DNA from: Tomocerus qinae
Lineage: Eukaryota > Arthropoda > Collembola > Entomobryomorpha > Tomoceridae
Direction: 5' to 3'
DNA length: 64,000 bases
NCBI GenBank assembly: GCA_020055645.1
Contig: CM034546.1
Coordinates: 23,746,001 to 23,810,000, forward strand
The notes beneath the pieces are model-generated. The model ran no database searches and was not told the DNA's origin. It saw only the letters and a program-made list of their open reading frames with translations. Positions 1 to 11,193 of the stretch are shown one piece after another (within the stretch, counting starts at the first letter, position 1; every line of letters begins with the position of its first letter). Position numbers and translations under genes: made by a program.

Positions 1-74
1 CAGGCTGAATAATTTATAACATATATATAACCTAGTTAAATCGCAAAGCTGGGAGCAAGGTATAAACAAAATTG

Positions 75-352
75 CACACAGTAACAGATACTCGCCTGAG
101 TAAATTATTGAGCTGTGTAACTTTGGCAGAATAACATGAGAAATTGATTCAGTATGACTTAAATGTATTAAAAAGTAGAGTAATAATTATCAAAACCAAT
201 AGAATTTTTTAAGTAGATTAAAGTATAAACATAAAACAAAACGGTAATTTAAAACTTTATTCAAATTATTAAAATTAACTGCCATAATGTATATAATTTC
301 AATGCAACAGGCTCAGCGGTTCTATAAGCTCACTTCTTCATGCAAGCTAACA
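75..352 (+). repeat. Divergent short copy of the 'gctcgcctgag' interspersed element
   Basis: The left part contains actcgcctgagtaaa and the right part ends in ggttctataagctc followed by gcaagctaac. These match the two ends of the better preserved copy at 6812-7851. The internal minisatellite is absent. The copy is diverged, so its limits are approximate. Confidence 0.4.
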
Positions 353-869
353 AAAGACAGGCATTTCTTAGTAAACTGAATATTTAATTACTTCCTTATA
401 ACAAACTTGAAAGGCAGAATACTTTTTACATTATGTTGGGTATGTTTCTGCAGTATTTAAATGCTATATGATATTCCAATAATATTTTAAAGTTTTACAG
501 TCTGCACTAGTTTGTTCGATTCCTTCTGTCCACCGTGTGAAAGATTCTTCCGTGTCCTATTTAGTTTTCACTTGTTTTTTCATAACGAAATAGAGAAATT
601 TTTACATTGTTCAAAAAACGACAAAAATCCGACTAGCTGTAATTTATATTTTTAAAGGTTAGGTACCCTTTCGGCTTATACTGTTGGGTGGTACTAGGTG
701 TTTTGTTTTATCTGTTAACTTATGGATTTTAAGTCAAAGGACAAAATTATTTTATATTTTGAAATGAAAAGCTTTTAAGTCTGAGTAAGTAATATGAATT
801 GGTAGAGTGCTGAAAAGGTAATCACAAAGCCAATCATGTAAAAAATATTTCTATAAAATAGTAAGCATA

Positions 870-1015
870 TAGCACGCTTAGGATATAACAATTTATTGAT
901 TATTGATAATATTACTGAAGTTAGGGGAAATGTATTCTCCATTTATTGAATGAAATTTCGGTTTGCGTTTAATAGAGTTATAACAACGTACTGCTGATAT
1001 AAAGTTTATAATCAA
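870..1015 (+). promoter_or_regulatory. Conserved upstream block of receptor-like gene 1
   Basis: This stretch just before the start codon is alignable by eye with 6205-6361, in front of the second gene. Shared words include actgaagtta, tattctccattta and gaatgaa. It probably holds the promoter and 5' UTR copied with the gene. No individual promoter element could be assigned, and recent duplication alone could explain the similarity. Confidence 0.4.
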
Positions 1016-2580
1016 ATGGAGGAAGAAATAATATCGAACGTTCTTTCAACATCAGAGCAACCAAATTCTTCCAGACCAAGAAGTAGGAAAAAAGTGCATT
1101 CAATTTCTGAAGAGGTTTTTCAACATTTAGAGGACATTTGTAAATTGGGCTCCTTACTAGGAGTATTTGACTATTATTGGTGTAGCAATGACTATTCTTT
1201 GAAGAAAAGGAATAACAAAGCCAAGAAATACTTTCTTGTTATCCACACAATTTTATATTTCACATTTGCAGTATTTTTCACAGTCCAGTTTGCAAGATTT
1301 TCTAAGAATGGTGATATCTCGTTTTCATGCATACTTTCAATGATATGTAGCATTGGATGCTCACTTTCTTTTTTTGTGGATATGGTTTTGCCAAACCTAT
1401 TTACATCCATTTCTGTGATTGTTAATGATGGATTAAACATTTTTCGTGACTTTGAAGGTAAGTAAAGCATATACTGGAAAGAGTCGTATAATTGCCGATT
1501 CCTAACAACCTAGTCAATATAATCAAACTTATCCTAACAATCCGCTGGGTGGATTTCAATCTTACTTGTATATAAATTTTATCAAACAAAATATGCTGAG
1601 GACTCCGATAATAAATTTAGAAAACTAATACTAAGTTTTACTGTTTCTGCAGAGAACTACATGGAAAACAAAAGTCTAGTGGAAGATAAATATATTACAA
1701 AAATATTATGGGCTAGCAAATCGTCTCCAATATTTGTTTCACTCACATGGTCATTCTTATACTTATTTTTCTACAAAGATCCTGCCTTACTGTTTTCAGA
1801 ACTCCCTAAAGAGTACCAATACTTTTCGTTTGTAATTGTCATAGCTGTAATTATTTTTTGGATGGCTGCTGTACTCATCGTTTTGATCACAGTTACCTTG
1901 GACATAATATTGGTTGGGTATAAAATCGTCACCATTATGACGAATGAAATTCGGTGAGTAAATTTTGTTAAATAATTTTGCTCCGTTAAAATTCTGATTT
2001 CCCGAAAATCTATTGTACATATAGAAGGTTATAAATTCGTTTACCATTTTACAGCCTTGGAGAACCAAAGTATCGATCAAATGACGTCGTTCGAAAAACT
2101 CCAGAGATCATAGGGAAATATTTAAACATTGGCAAATTCATCATACAGTATTTTCAGGAATACGGATTCATCTTCGTCCCTATTCAATCATTAACCACTA
2201 GAGTAATAATTGCCATTTTTGTGGCTATTATAAAATACAACAGAATACTTCCCACATCGGTTTTAATTGGCATGGTATGTATTTCATTAATATACACTTT
2301 TCTATGGTGTACATTTTTAACTACGATAAACAACATGACAGAAATTTACAACCATGTTGTAAAGACATTGCCCCTTTTCACTTCCCGGAACAAAATCGAT
2401 ATTGCATACATGAAGAAGTACAGACGTACCGTTAAGGATGCACATATTAGAATTGGGTTGGACGAACCTATTAACAATAAAAGTGTACCACGATTCTTAT
2501 TTAGTGTAACCAAGGGTGTTATGAAACTACTAGCTATGAATACCAATGAGATGGGAGCGATTTTATTCGATTTCGTCTAA
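1016..2580 (+). CDS. Multi-pass membrane protein, chemoreceptor-like tandem family, copy 1
   Basis: Three exons, 1016-1457, 1653-1953 and 2055-2580, give 422 residues. Donors are gtaagt and gtgagt, acceptors end in cag, and intron phases are 1 and 2. The start is the ATG aligned with copy 2. A polar N-terminus of about 70 residues includes the motif DYYWC. It is followed by hydrophobic segments near residues 71-93 and 100-122 (exon 1), two in exon 2 and at least two in exon 3. The C-terminus carries RIGLDEP and then SVPRFLFSV. Length, topology and tandem arrangement resemble arthropod gustatory/odorant receptors, but the usual TYxxxxxQF motif of gustatory receptors is not visible. It probably sits in the plasma membrane, possibly as a chemosensory channel. 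The family could be unrelated to insect receptors. The gene model is strong; the function is inferred. Confidence 0.8.
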
Positions 2581-2859
2581 CATCTTATTGTGATAAATTT
2601 AAATATTTGAGTACATGTACAAATTATAAATGCATGAGGAAAACTTGTTTGTATCAGAAATTATTCAAAATTTTAAATACAAAGCTTTAAATTAAATTGT
2701 AGTACTCTAATCTCTTTAATGAGTATTTTAACTATTTTCTATGAGTTTTTGTAATTGTAATTGTAATTGCTTTATTGTCAGACACTATACAGATTCAATG
2801 TTACATGATACTGATTTCCAATAGAGGACAAAAGAAGAGTTTTTAGAAGTTTCTGCCTT

Positions 2860-3743
2860 CCTTAATTTTTTTTGGGCACAAAAGGCAATGTTGAATGTCT
2901 TTTGAAACATGTTTAGTGTATTTAAATGTCAAAGTGAAGGTTCAAATGTAGAGAAGATGGAAAATAAATTACGTAAAGTGAATTGAACAAGATTTGGGCG
3001 TGACAGTGTTTACTTAAAAGCACCAGCAACAGTACATATATATATGTTACATGTAATATAAGACTATAGCTCTACTTCAATACTGTGAAGTAACCTACAA
3101 TTCTATGGAAGCAGGTTTAACATATTCACATCATTCTATTAGAAAATTAAAATGTAACCGAAGAAAGTATGGATAGATTTGTATCATAAATGCCGCCTGT
3201 AAATATTTGTACTAAACCTCTTGGACATAGTTTAAATTCCGATCACATTAAACACTTACTGTTTACGAAATTAATCGTTGGATAGCTTTTTGAATTTCAT
3301 GGAGACAGTAGTTGTCCAGTCGTATGTAGGTAGATGAAGCGAATAAACACTTTAATTTGAACTTGTTAACCATTGTATTGAGTAAAATTTATATAAAAAT
3401 TTCAATATGAAATTGAAGGTTTAAAGATAAAGAAGATAACCACCGAACCACAGAAATTAAATTTTATACAAGGCATGGGCATGAAAATAATTTCCGAAAA
3501 GCATTAGCAATGTATATGTAAATAAATAGTTTTATTCTGATAATATGGAGGCAGTCAGCAACAATTCTATAGAAATAAGTTTAATATTTTTTCTTTATAT
3601 CATTCCATCATCAAATTTTAAACATAAGAATGTATGTACGGATTGATGGTATAGCCTGTCACTATGCTGCCTGTAAATAATATTACTCAACCCGATATAG
3701 CTTGTAAATCATCTGATAACAATAAACATTACTGTTTATGGAC
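2860..3743 (+). repeat. Two tandem copies of a receptor-spacer block
   Basis: The segments near 2870-3360 and 3395-3743 are diverged copies of one non-coding block. Shared words include tgtatttaaatgtcaa, agcaccagcaa, catcattc and cattactgttta. Related copies lie near 8985-9240 and 10470-10960, downstream of receptor copy 2. The block contains no reading frame and seems to have been duplicated with the receptor genes. The second copy is interrupted by the hAT-like element that starts at 3744. Confidence 0.6.
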
Positions 3744-4379
3744 CAAGGTATCGAAAAACCCGGGTTTTTTAGGAAAAAACCCTCGACCCCGGGTTTTTTG
3801 GGTTTTTTAGGGTTTTTTGGGTTTTTTGGGTTTAAGGGTTTTTTATATAACTATAGGTAAAAATACAAGCCTATACTATACCATATATGAAAACTACAGC
3901 TGACAACAACAACAACCGTGTCAACTTTACTTACGTCAATGAAAAGAAAAATTAATGCATAAATAGTTTAATTTTATTATGTTGTAAGTTGTAACGTAGC
4001 AAATGCAGTAATGAATATGTAAGTGATAAATTGAAATTATGATTACAACAATATTATAAAGATAATCTTTACAATGCAATGACTAAGGTATACATAAAAT
4101 TAATATTATTATAGTCCTCACATTACGGTACATTAATTTCGCGTAGAAGTGTAGAAGCTATAATATTTGTTCCCACCTGATTATGCATTTGTTTACATTT
4201 TTGAATAGAAATTAGTATGTATTGCGTATCTAGATGGATCTGTAGTGCACATTTTTGTATGTTTTGTAAAAAACCCAAAAAACCCAATAAACCCGGGGTT
4301 TTTTAAGTAAAGCGGGGTGGGTTTTTTGCCAAAAAACCCAAAAAACCCCAACCCATAAAAAACCCGACCCACAACCCTG
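3744..4379. mobile_element. Non-autonomous hAT-like transposon, 636 bp
   Basis: The element is bounded by a perfect 8-bp duplication, ttatggac, at 3736-3743 and 4380-4387; 8 bp is the hAT signature. The left end begins CAAGG and the right end reads CAGGG on the other strand, both fitting the hAT CA(A/G)GG terminus. Each end has subterminal runs of gggtttttt (left) or aaaaaaccc (right) that would form an imperfect hairpin. No transposase frame is present, so it would have been mobilised in trans. It sits in the second spacer block and is therefore younger than that duplication. Confidence 0.85.
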
Positions 4380-4387
4380 TTATGGAC

Positions 4388-6204
4388 GTATGTTGATTGG
4401 CTTATCAGGACGACTCCTGCTACCATCCACCATCTATTATGAAATTCCACCCACGGTCCTATCTAGCCAGCATTTCGGCGTTGTATCGACAGTTGGTCGA
4501 AAGCCGTGGGTGGACTAGTCGCACTGGAGGTCAGAGTCCAGTCTCATTTAAATTGGGAATTTAGACTTATTTAGACTAGAGTAAACCTGGTCAGTACATA
4601 ATATTTCAGTAGTAATAATAAACTTATACATTAGCCTGAGCCAAATCCTATTGTTCTATCGTGCAATCATTTCTTCCCATTTCCGATCACAATCGTGGCA
4701 TAAAAGGTGACCGAGTTTTGATCCCGGGTAGAGCAAGGGTATTTGTCATCCATTTCAGTCTAATTCGCTATTTGGTTCTCCTAACCTTTTTCGGTTTTAG
4801 ATCGCTTTGACAAAAGTCAATTTGGCAAAACCTATTTTTTGAGTTGGATAATTTGGCAAAATCCTGCGAATAATTTGAAAGACGCTGTGGATAATTTGGC
4901 AAAATGCTGTTGCAAAAATACAAAACAAACAAAAATGTGTTACTAATGTTCGTTATATTTATTATAACTTTGTAGGTCAACAATCAATCGTCATTATCGA
5001 GTGATAAATTGTAACCACCTAGGCCAATAGGCAACAGCGATGAGTACCGTTGAAGTAAAAGTATTGCAGAGTATCATTAACACGTCGTAGTTAAAATTTC
5101 TGTAACATTATTTCAAGTTCATGGCAACAATTTTTATAATTTGTTTTGAAAAGGGATTCCTTTTGAAACATGAACAGCCATCTCATTAGGTACTGAATCT
5201 AGCATAACATATTTTCTATTATGTTCTGTTCTGCAGCGTCTTACACATAAGTGCTGTTGAAGTATAAACCATATTATCCGGCACGTTTTATCACGTTTTG
5301 CCAAATTAACCAAAGTGGTTAGGTTAATATGGGAATAGATTTTTTGCCAAATTGACCAACCACCTGAATAATATAATCGTTGTTCAGACATGGAATTAAT
5401 TTCTTATTTTAAGGAATTTTTCATGAAAAATGAAACAATTGAAATAAATGAAATAAATAAAATGCGCATGTGTACACGAATACGCGCTCTACTTATTTAT
5501 TTTTATTATTTGTAATCGACAGCTTCCCCCGGTTGGGGGCCCTCAAACTGCCAATCACACTTTATTGTTCACTTCAGTTTCACATAAATAATACAAATCA
5601 TACGAGCGCATACAGGTACATATTATTATCGTCACACATATATTTATCAAATATTACGAAGAGTTAGTAACTGACAATATACACGAATAGTCACAAATGT
5701 TATTTAACACTTCAGCTTGTAGGGAGTTTTCTGTTTCTTGTTTTTGTAATAGATAATCTCTATAATGTAAACTTATTCCAAGTGGAATTTATTGGAATTT
5801 TTGAAATAAATCCTTTATACCCTACTTATTTCATTTATTTCAAATATTTCATTTTTCAATAAAAGCGAAACATTTCAAAAATTTCGCCTATTTATTTCTG
5901 AGAAATATTTCAAGAGCAATGTCTGTGGGCAGCTATTCGTTTATATGTTGACAAACTGAATCAAACACATAATAATATGTATAACATACTAAAATCCTTA
6001 AAGGAATAGAGAGCAAAGCATAAACCAAAAGACACACCTTAGCAGAAACTCGCCTTTCTCGTAAAAAATATTTTGAAATTAAAAGCTTTTAAAAATACGT
6101 GTGATAATAATTAGTGTTTATTTCTTAAGTGGAAACTACATTCAATGCCGGAAATTTGAAAACTAGATCATGTGAATGATTTCCAAAAACGAATAAGCAT
6201 TAGT
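4388..6204. other. Intergenic region without a recognisable gene
   Basis: The region is AT-rich with only short shadow frames. Several copies of tttggcaaaa or its complement lie between 4810 and 5360. A short minus-strand frame at 5134-5391 has a spaced W/C/H pattern vaguely like a FLYWCH finger, but too weak to call. The 5395-5925 stretch is listed as a repeat. Around 6000-6060 is sequence resembling 40-110, the upstream region of gene 1. Confidence 0.5.
5395..5925. repeat. Interspersed repeat with inverted A/T-rich ends
   Basis: The left part (attgaaataaatgaaataa) is roughly complementary to the right part (ttatttcatttatttcaa), giving an imperfect foldback of about 530 bp. The left end is repeated near 24675-24800, where atttcttattt, aaggaatttt and cacatgtgt recur in the same order. 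It is probably a MITE-like family. No clear target duplication was found. Confidence 0.4.
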
Positions 6205-6361
6205 AATTAGTAGGCTTAGGGTATAATATTTCACTTGTTATACATAGTACTACTGAAGTTATAGAGCTAAAGGTGAAGTCTATTCTCCATTTAACGAATG
6301 AAGTTGTTTTTAAAGTTACATAGAATTGGTGCAAAGTGCTACTGATAAAAATTTTATTCAA
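6205..6361 (+). promoter_or_regulatory. Conserved upstream block of receptor-like gene 2
   Basis: Counterpart of 870-1015: similar order of ggcttagg, actgaagtta, tattctccattta and gaatgaa, ending just before the ATG at 6362. It probably represents the promoter and 5' UTR inherited from the duplication. Confidence 0.4.
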
Positions 6362-6811
6362 ATGGAGGAAGAAATAAAACCGTACCTCCTTCCGATATCG
6401 GAGAAACCAAATTCTTCCGGCGCAAGAAGTAAGAAAATAGTGCACTCAATTTCTGAAGAGGTTTTCCAACATTTAGAAGACATTTGTAAATTTGGATCCT
6501 TACTAGGAGTATGTGATTATCATTGGTGTAGCAATGACTATGTTCTGAAGAAAAGGAATAACAAAGCAAAGAAATGTATTCTTATTATCCATACCATTCT
6601 ATATTTTATAATGGCAGTAGTTTTCACGGCCCAATTTGCAAGATTTTCTAGGGATAGTGATGTCCCGCTCTCATACATACTTGCTTTGGTATGTAGTGTT
6701 GTATGCTGGCTTGCTTTTTTATTGGATATCATTTTGCCAATACTGTTGGAATTCCTTTCTGCGACTGTTAATATGCTATTAAGCATTCTTCGGGAATTTG
6801 AAGGTAATTAA

Positions 6812-7851
6812 AAAACCTACAGCAAGCCGTAACAGAAGCTCGCCTGAGTAAAGGGGATCCTGTGTACATTTTTGGTAGAAAATAGAAGAAATAGATCTAT
6901 TTTGATTGTTAAAATGAAAAGTGTAAAATAGGCAATATTAAGTTGTCTAAATAAACAAAAATTTAAAGTGTGGTAGTGTATTAACCATCAAATCAACAAA
7001 AAATCAAAATTAAATAATATTGAGTATCAAAATCAACAGTAAATCAAAATTGATTAAAGTTGACTATGAAAATCAACAGAAAATCAAAATTGATTAATGT
7101 TGACTATCAAAATCAACAGAAAATCAAAATTGATTAATGTTGACTATCAAAATCAACAGTAAATCAAAATTGATTAAAGTTGACTATGAAAATCAACAGA
7201 AAATCAAAATTGATTAATGTTGACTATCAAAATCAACAGAAAATCAAAATTGATTAATGTTGACTATCAAAATCAACAGAAAATCAAAATTGATTAATGT
7301 TGACCATGAAAATCAACAGATATTTAATCTTGATTGATTATGAGTATTAAAATCTACAGAAAATTAAAATCGGTTTATAATGATTATTTAAATTTAAAGG
7401 AAATCAAAAAATGGAAATTCTACTATAAAATGGAATAAAAATCCAAAATAGATTTTTTCCATCGTCTAATAGTTATTTTCCGGTTTAATTGGCTTTATAA
7501 TAAAATATCAAATTTGGTAGAAGCGGATTGAAACATTTTATACTATCCCTCTAACAATTTATAGGAAACGCCATTGAACTTTTTAATGCCCATTTAATGC
7601 CAAATTTTCACTTTGACTATCAAAATGAAGACAAAGTGAGCGCGCGTTATCTCAGTAACCAATAGACCGATTTAGCCCCAATTCAATAGGGATCGTCAGT
7701 GGTCTATAGGCATTGTTTTTGCCAAGTTTGGTCAATATCCGTCATTGCTTTCGAAAGTTATCGTGGGGACGGACGGACGTACGGACGGACGGACGTACGG
7801 ACAGACTGTTCGGTTCTATAAGCTGCCTTATTCAGGCGAGCTAATAAAAAC
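6812..7851 (+). mobile_element. Non-autonomous element with internal 40-bp minisatellite (copy A)
   Basis: The left end reads ctacagcaagccgtaacag and then agctcgcctgag. The right end reads ggttctataagctgcc and then caggcgagct, so agctcgcctga recurs as a subterminal inverted repeat. Between them lie a 40-bp tandem array, a moderately conserved core and a run of cggacgga units. The same organisation appears reversed at 33490-34862, partly at 32835-33120 and at 48064-49765. No protein is encoded. It lies wholly inside intron 1 of receptor copy 2. Exact termini and target duplication were not determined. Confidence 0.65.
6970..7330 (+). repeat. 40-bp tandem repeat inside element copy A
   Basis: About nine imperfect units are present, each containing tgactatcaaaatcaacag followed by aaatcaaaattgattaatgt. 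The spacing is regular at 40 bp, and some units carry gactatgaa instead of gactatcaa. Confidence 0.85.
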
Positions 7852-8882
7852 GGACCACTCATACTGAAATTAGCCGTACGTACGAATTCCTAACCACCTA
7901 ATCTAACTCATCTCAGTAAATAACTCACTCATCAAGTTTTACTCTTTTTGCAGAAAGCTACATGGAAAAGAAAGGTGAAGTGCAATACAGATATTTGTCA
8001 AAAATTATATGGGCAAGCAAATCATTTCCCATACTTTCTTCAATGGCATGGACATCCATTTTTTTCGCTTTCCACAAAGACCGCGTCTTCTTGTATGCGG
8101 AACTCCCTAAAGAATACCAACACTTTTCGTTTGTCATTGTCGTGTTTGTAATCATCTTTTGGCTGACTGCTGGAGTCTTGTTTTATATCACATTTGCTTT
8201 GGACATAATATTGGTTGCGTATACAACCGTCAAAATTATGGCCAAGGAAATACGGTACGTTCTTTTTGTTCTAGAAAAATTTTACACCGATAAATTCTGA
8301 TTGTTTGAAGTGCACATAGATAAAGATGATTATGAATTAGTTATTAACGTTTTACAGCCTTGGAGAATCAAAGTACCGATCAAATGACGTCATTCGAAAG
8401 ACCCAGAGATCCTGGTGAAATATTTAAGCATTAGCAAATACATCCTGCAGTATTGTCAAGAATACGGATTAATGTTCGCCCCTATTCAATCATTGACCAC
8501 TAGAGCAATAATAGTCATGTTTGTTGCTCTTATAAAACACAGTAACATATTTCCCCCGTTGATTTTGATTTGCTTTACATGCTCAGCATTTTTATATTGC
8601 ATTCTATGGTGCACATTTTTAATTACGATTAACACAATAACAGAGTTGTACAACGATACTGTAAAGACATTACAACTTTTCACTTCCCGAAACAAAATCG
8701 ATGTTGCATTTATTAAAAAGTACAGACTTTCCCTTAAGGATGTACATATTAGAATTGGGTTGGACGAGCCTATTACCAATGATAGTGTACCACGATTCGT
8801 ATTTAGTGTAAGTAAGGGTGTTATGAAACTACTAGCTATGAATACTAATGAGATGGGGGCGATTTATTTTGATTTTGTCTGA

Positions 8883-11193
8883 TCTGATTATGATCATTGT
8901 GAATATCTGAAAACCTGCTGTACGAATAAAAAATTTATGTATGAAAATTTGTGTGCATCAGAAATTCAAATTCGATAATAATATTAAGTCACCAACAACT
9001 CTATAGAAATAAGTTCAATATATTTGTATCCGTCATTTCATTATGTTAAAATTTTAGCCTAAGCAAGTATGAATGAGTGGATTGACTTATTATAGTCTAA
9101 GCTACTGGTATATAGTAATACTCAACCTCTAGCTTAGTATAGCTTAATAATTCTCTGATCTCATTAAACATTTACTTTAACGACTTATTCGTTGGATATT
9201 TGAATATAGCAGACAGTTATTCCTATATAGGTAAACAAACAATAATATTGGTAATTTCCAATGTAATAGATTGTATTACGCAGTGCAGGAAGAGCTTTTT
9301 GTGGGTTTCCGGTTCTCAAAGGTTTAAAAGACTAGTGGGTCATTAAATACGAATATATTATAATATTCATAGGATTTTTTTATATTTAAGCTTGTTATTG
9401 GTGTGGAGACTTGAGAAAAAGAAAATTGTTCAATTGTGTTTCAATATTTGCGGTTATTTACTTCGTACAATGTAACATATTACATAGATCACACTAATTG
9501 CAATACAGTATTGGTTCTATTGAACTACTGCTTCTATTTCTATTGAAATAAATAAATTTATTGGACATGAAAAAATAGACAGAAGTCACATACATTCTTG
9601 GAGTTAATTTGATTTTAAACCAATAAAGCTATAAATCAAATTTAATTAAAACAAAACTAAATAAATGTTTAGTATTCTAATAATGTTAATGAGCATTGGA
9701 TTTGTATTAGTGTGTTTCGCAGTTTATTCATGCTTTACTTAAACTTAAGGTAAGGAAGAAGGGCAAAACATTACGTATTGTTCGAATTGTTCCGTATTAA
9801 AATGAACAATCGAAGGCTTGAAGGTAAACAGGAATAATATGAATTATAAACAATATAAGCAAAACAAGAAATAGGCGTGTGGTTTATTTTTCAAAGCACT
9901 ATTCCGGCTACCAATTGTGCCATAATATATACATATATGTAAGTCTATAAACGAAGAAAACTTGGACAGAAAGAAGTCACCAACACCTGAATTGCTAAAT
10001 TTTCCACATTTCTCTACATTCTCATTCCATTATGAAATTAAACTACTTGCGCAAGACAGTATTAACTCATATGGGCCATACAGCCACATACAATATCATT
10101 CTAAATCTTATACAATGTTATTTGGAAATATTTGGAAGTGTGTCTGCAAAACTTGGTATGTTAAATAACATTGAGTGCTTTATGGATTTATATTCATGAG
10201 CAAGACAAAAATTTAATCCCTTTGTTCGTATGTAGACAAACTTAAAAGAACTCAAGTCTTAACGTCATTGTCAAACTACATAAGCTGAGGCTTTTCTTCA
10301 GTATGACAGACATAAAACGGGCCAGCATTATTCAACATCCTTTCAACAAATTTGGAAAGCAAAAGTATGCACAGTTTAGTCGAGTAATATAATCTATTTC
10401 TCAAACACCATTCCAGGAATTTTATTATATGAGTATTTTGTAGTTCGTATAGGCTCGTGCTTGTGTATTTGGGCAGAAAGGGCAATGTAATGTAGTTTTA
10501 AGCATGTTAGTGTATTTAAATGTCAAACTGAAGGTTTAAAGGCAGAGACGATGAAAAATGAATTACCTATTGAATCGAACAGGACGTGGGCGTGAAATTG
10601 TTTTCTTAAAAGCACCAGCAAAAGTTCCTATAGTCGCTATATATGTGATAATGTAAGTATATAGCTCTACTTCGATAAAGTGAAGTTACCAACCATTCTA
10701 TGAAAATAAGTTACATATTATATTTCTTTACATCATTCCATTACAAAATTGAAACTTGGCTCGAAGAATGTACGTATGGATTGATTCGTATCATTTATGC
10801 TGCATGTAAATAGTTGTACTCAACCTATTGCATATAGTTGAGAATCCGATCACATTAAAAAGTTACTGTTTACGAAATTTTTCGTTGGCTAGCTATTTGA
10901 ATTTAATAGAGAAAGATACATAGTCGTAGATGGGTAGACAAACCGAATAGACACTTTAATGAGAAATATTCAAATTCTACAAAGCTTTCTTTTATTTGCT
11001 ATAAAACTCCTAACATTGTATCGAATAAAATTTATATAATTGCTTATGTATTATATTGTATTATCCTGAGTGCAGGAAGCTCTTGTTATTATCCTATCCG
11101 ACTATCATTAAGTCTTAAAAGAATAGTGAGAAATTAAATACAAATATATAGTCAAAATATTAAGGAACACTTTCCATCTTTAAGATCATTGGT
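8883..11193. other. Intergenic region with two receptor-spacer repeat copies
   Basis: Diverged spacer blocks lie near 8985-9240 and 10470-10960. The latter aligns with 2870-3360 over nearly 500 bp, for example tgtatttaaatgtcaa, agcaccagcaa and gtttacgaaatt. The intervening DNA is AT-rich with only short shadow frames. No gene was recognised. Confidence 0.5.
8925..8930 (+). terminator. Polyadenylation signal of receptor copy 2
   Basis: AATAAA lies about 43 bases after the TGA at 8880-8882, at a normal distance for the 3' UTR of a short transcript. Confidence 0.5.

Larger units (their letters stand above)
6362..8882 (+). pseudogene. Chemoreceptor-like membrane protein, copy 2, frameshifted
   Basis: Exons 6362-6803, 7954-8254 and 8358-8882 match copy 1 in length (442, 301 and 525 versus 526) and in intron phases 1 and 2. 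The start chosen is the ATG aligned with copy 1; a longer frame would begin upstream at a TTG. Exon 1 has DYHWC and two membrane segments; exon 3 keeps RIGLDEP and the conserved C-terminus. Exon 3 lacks one base near 8402-8411 relative to copy 1. Translation from the splice junction therefore stops soon after, while the rest is open in another frame. Either the gene was recently inactivated or one base was lost in sequencing. Intron 1 is expanded to 1150 bp by a repeat element. An AATAAA signal follows the stop. Confidence 0.75.

Noticed and set aside
3755..4370. Telomere-like gggtttttt and aaaaaaccc runs
   Set aside because: They are subterminal parts of a transposon with an 8-bp target duplication, not telomeric repeats.
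5134..5391. Minus-strand frame resembling a degenerate FLYWCH zinc finger
   Set aside because: Only a loose W...C...H spacing; the expected second Cys/His residues are not in place.
6970..7330. Regular 40-bp array considered as a CRISPR array
   Set aside because: Units are contiguous without unique spacers, the genome is eukaryotic, and the array belongs to a dispersed element.
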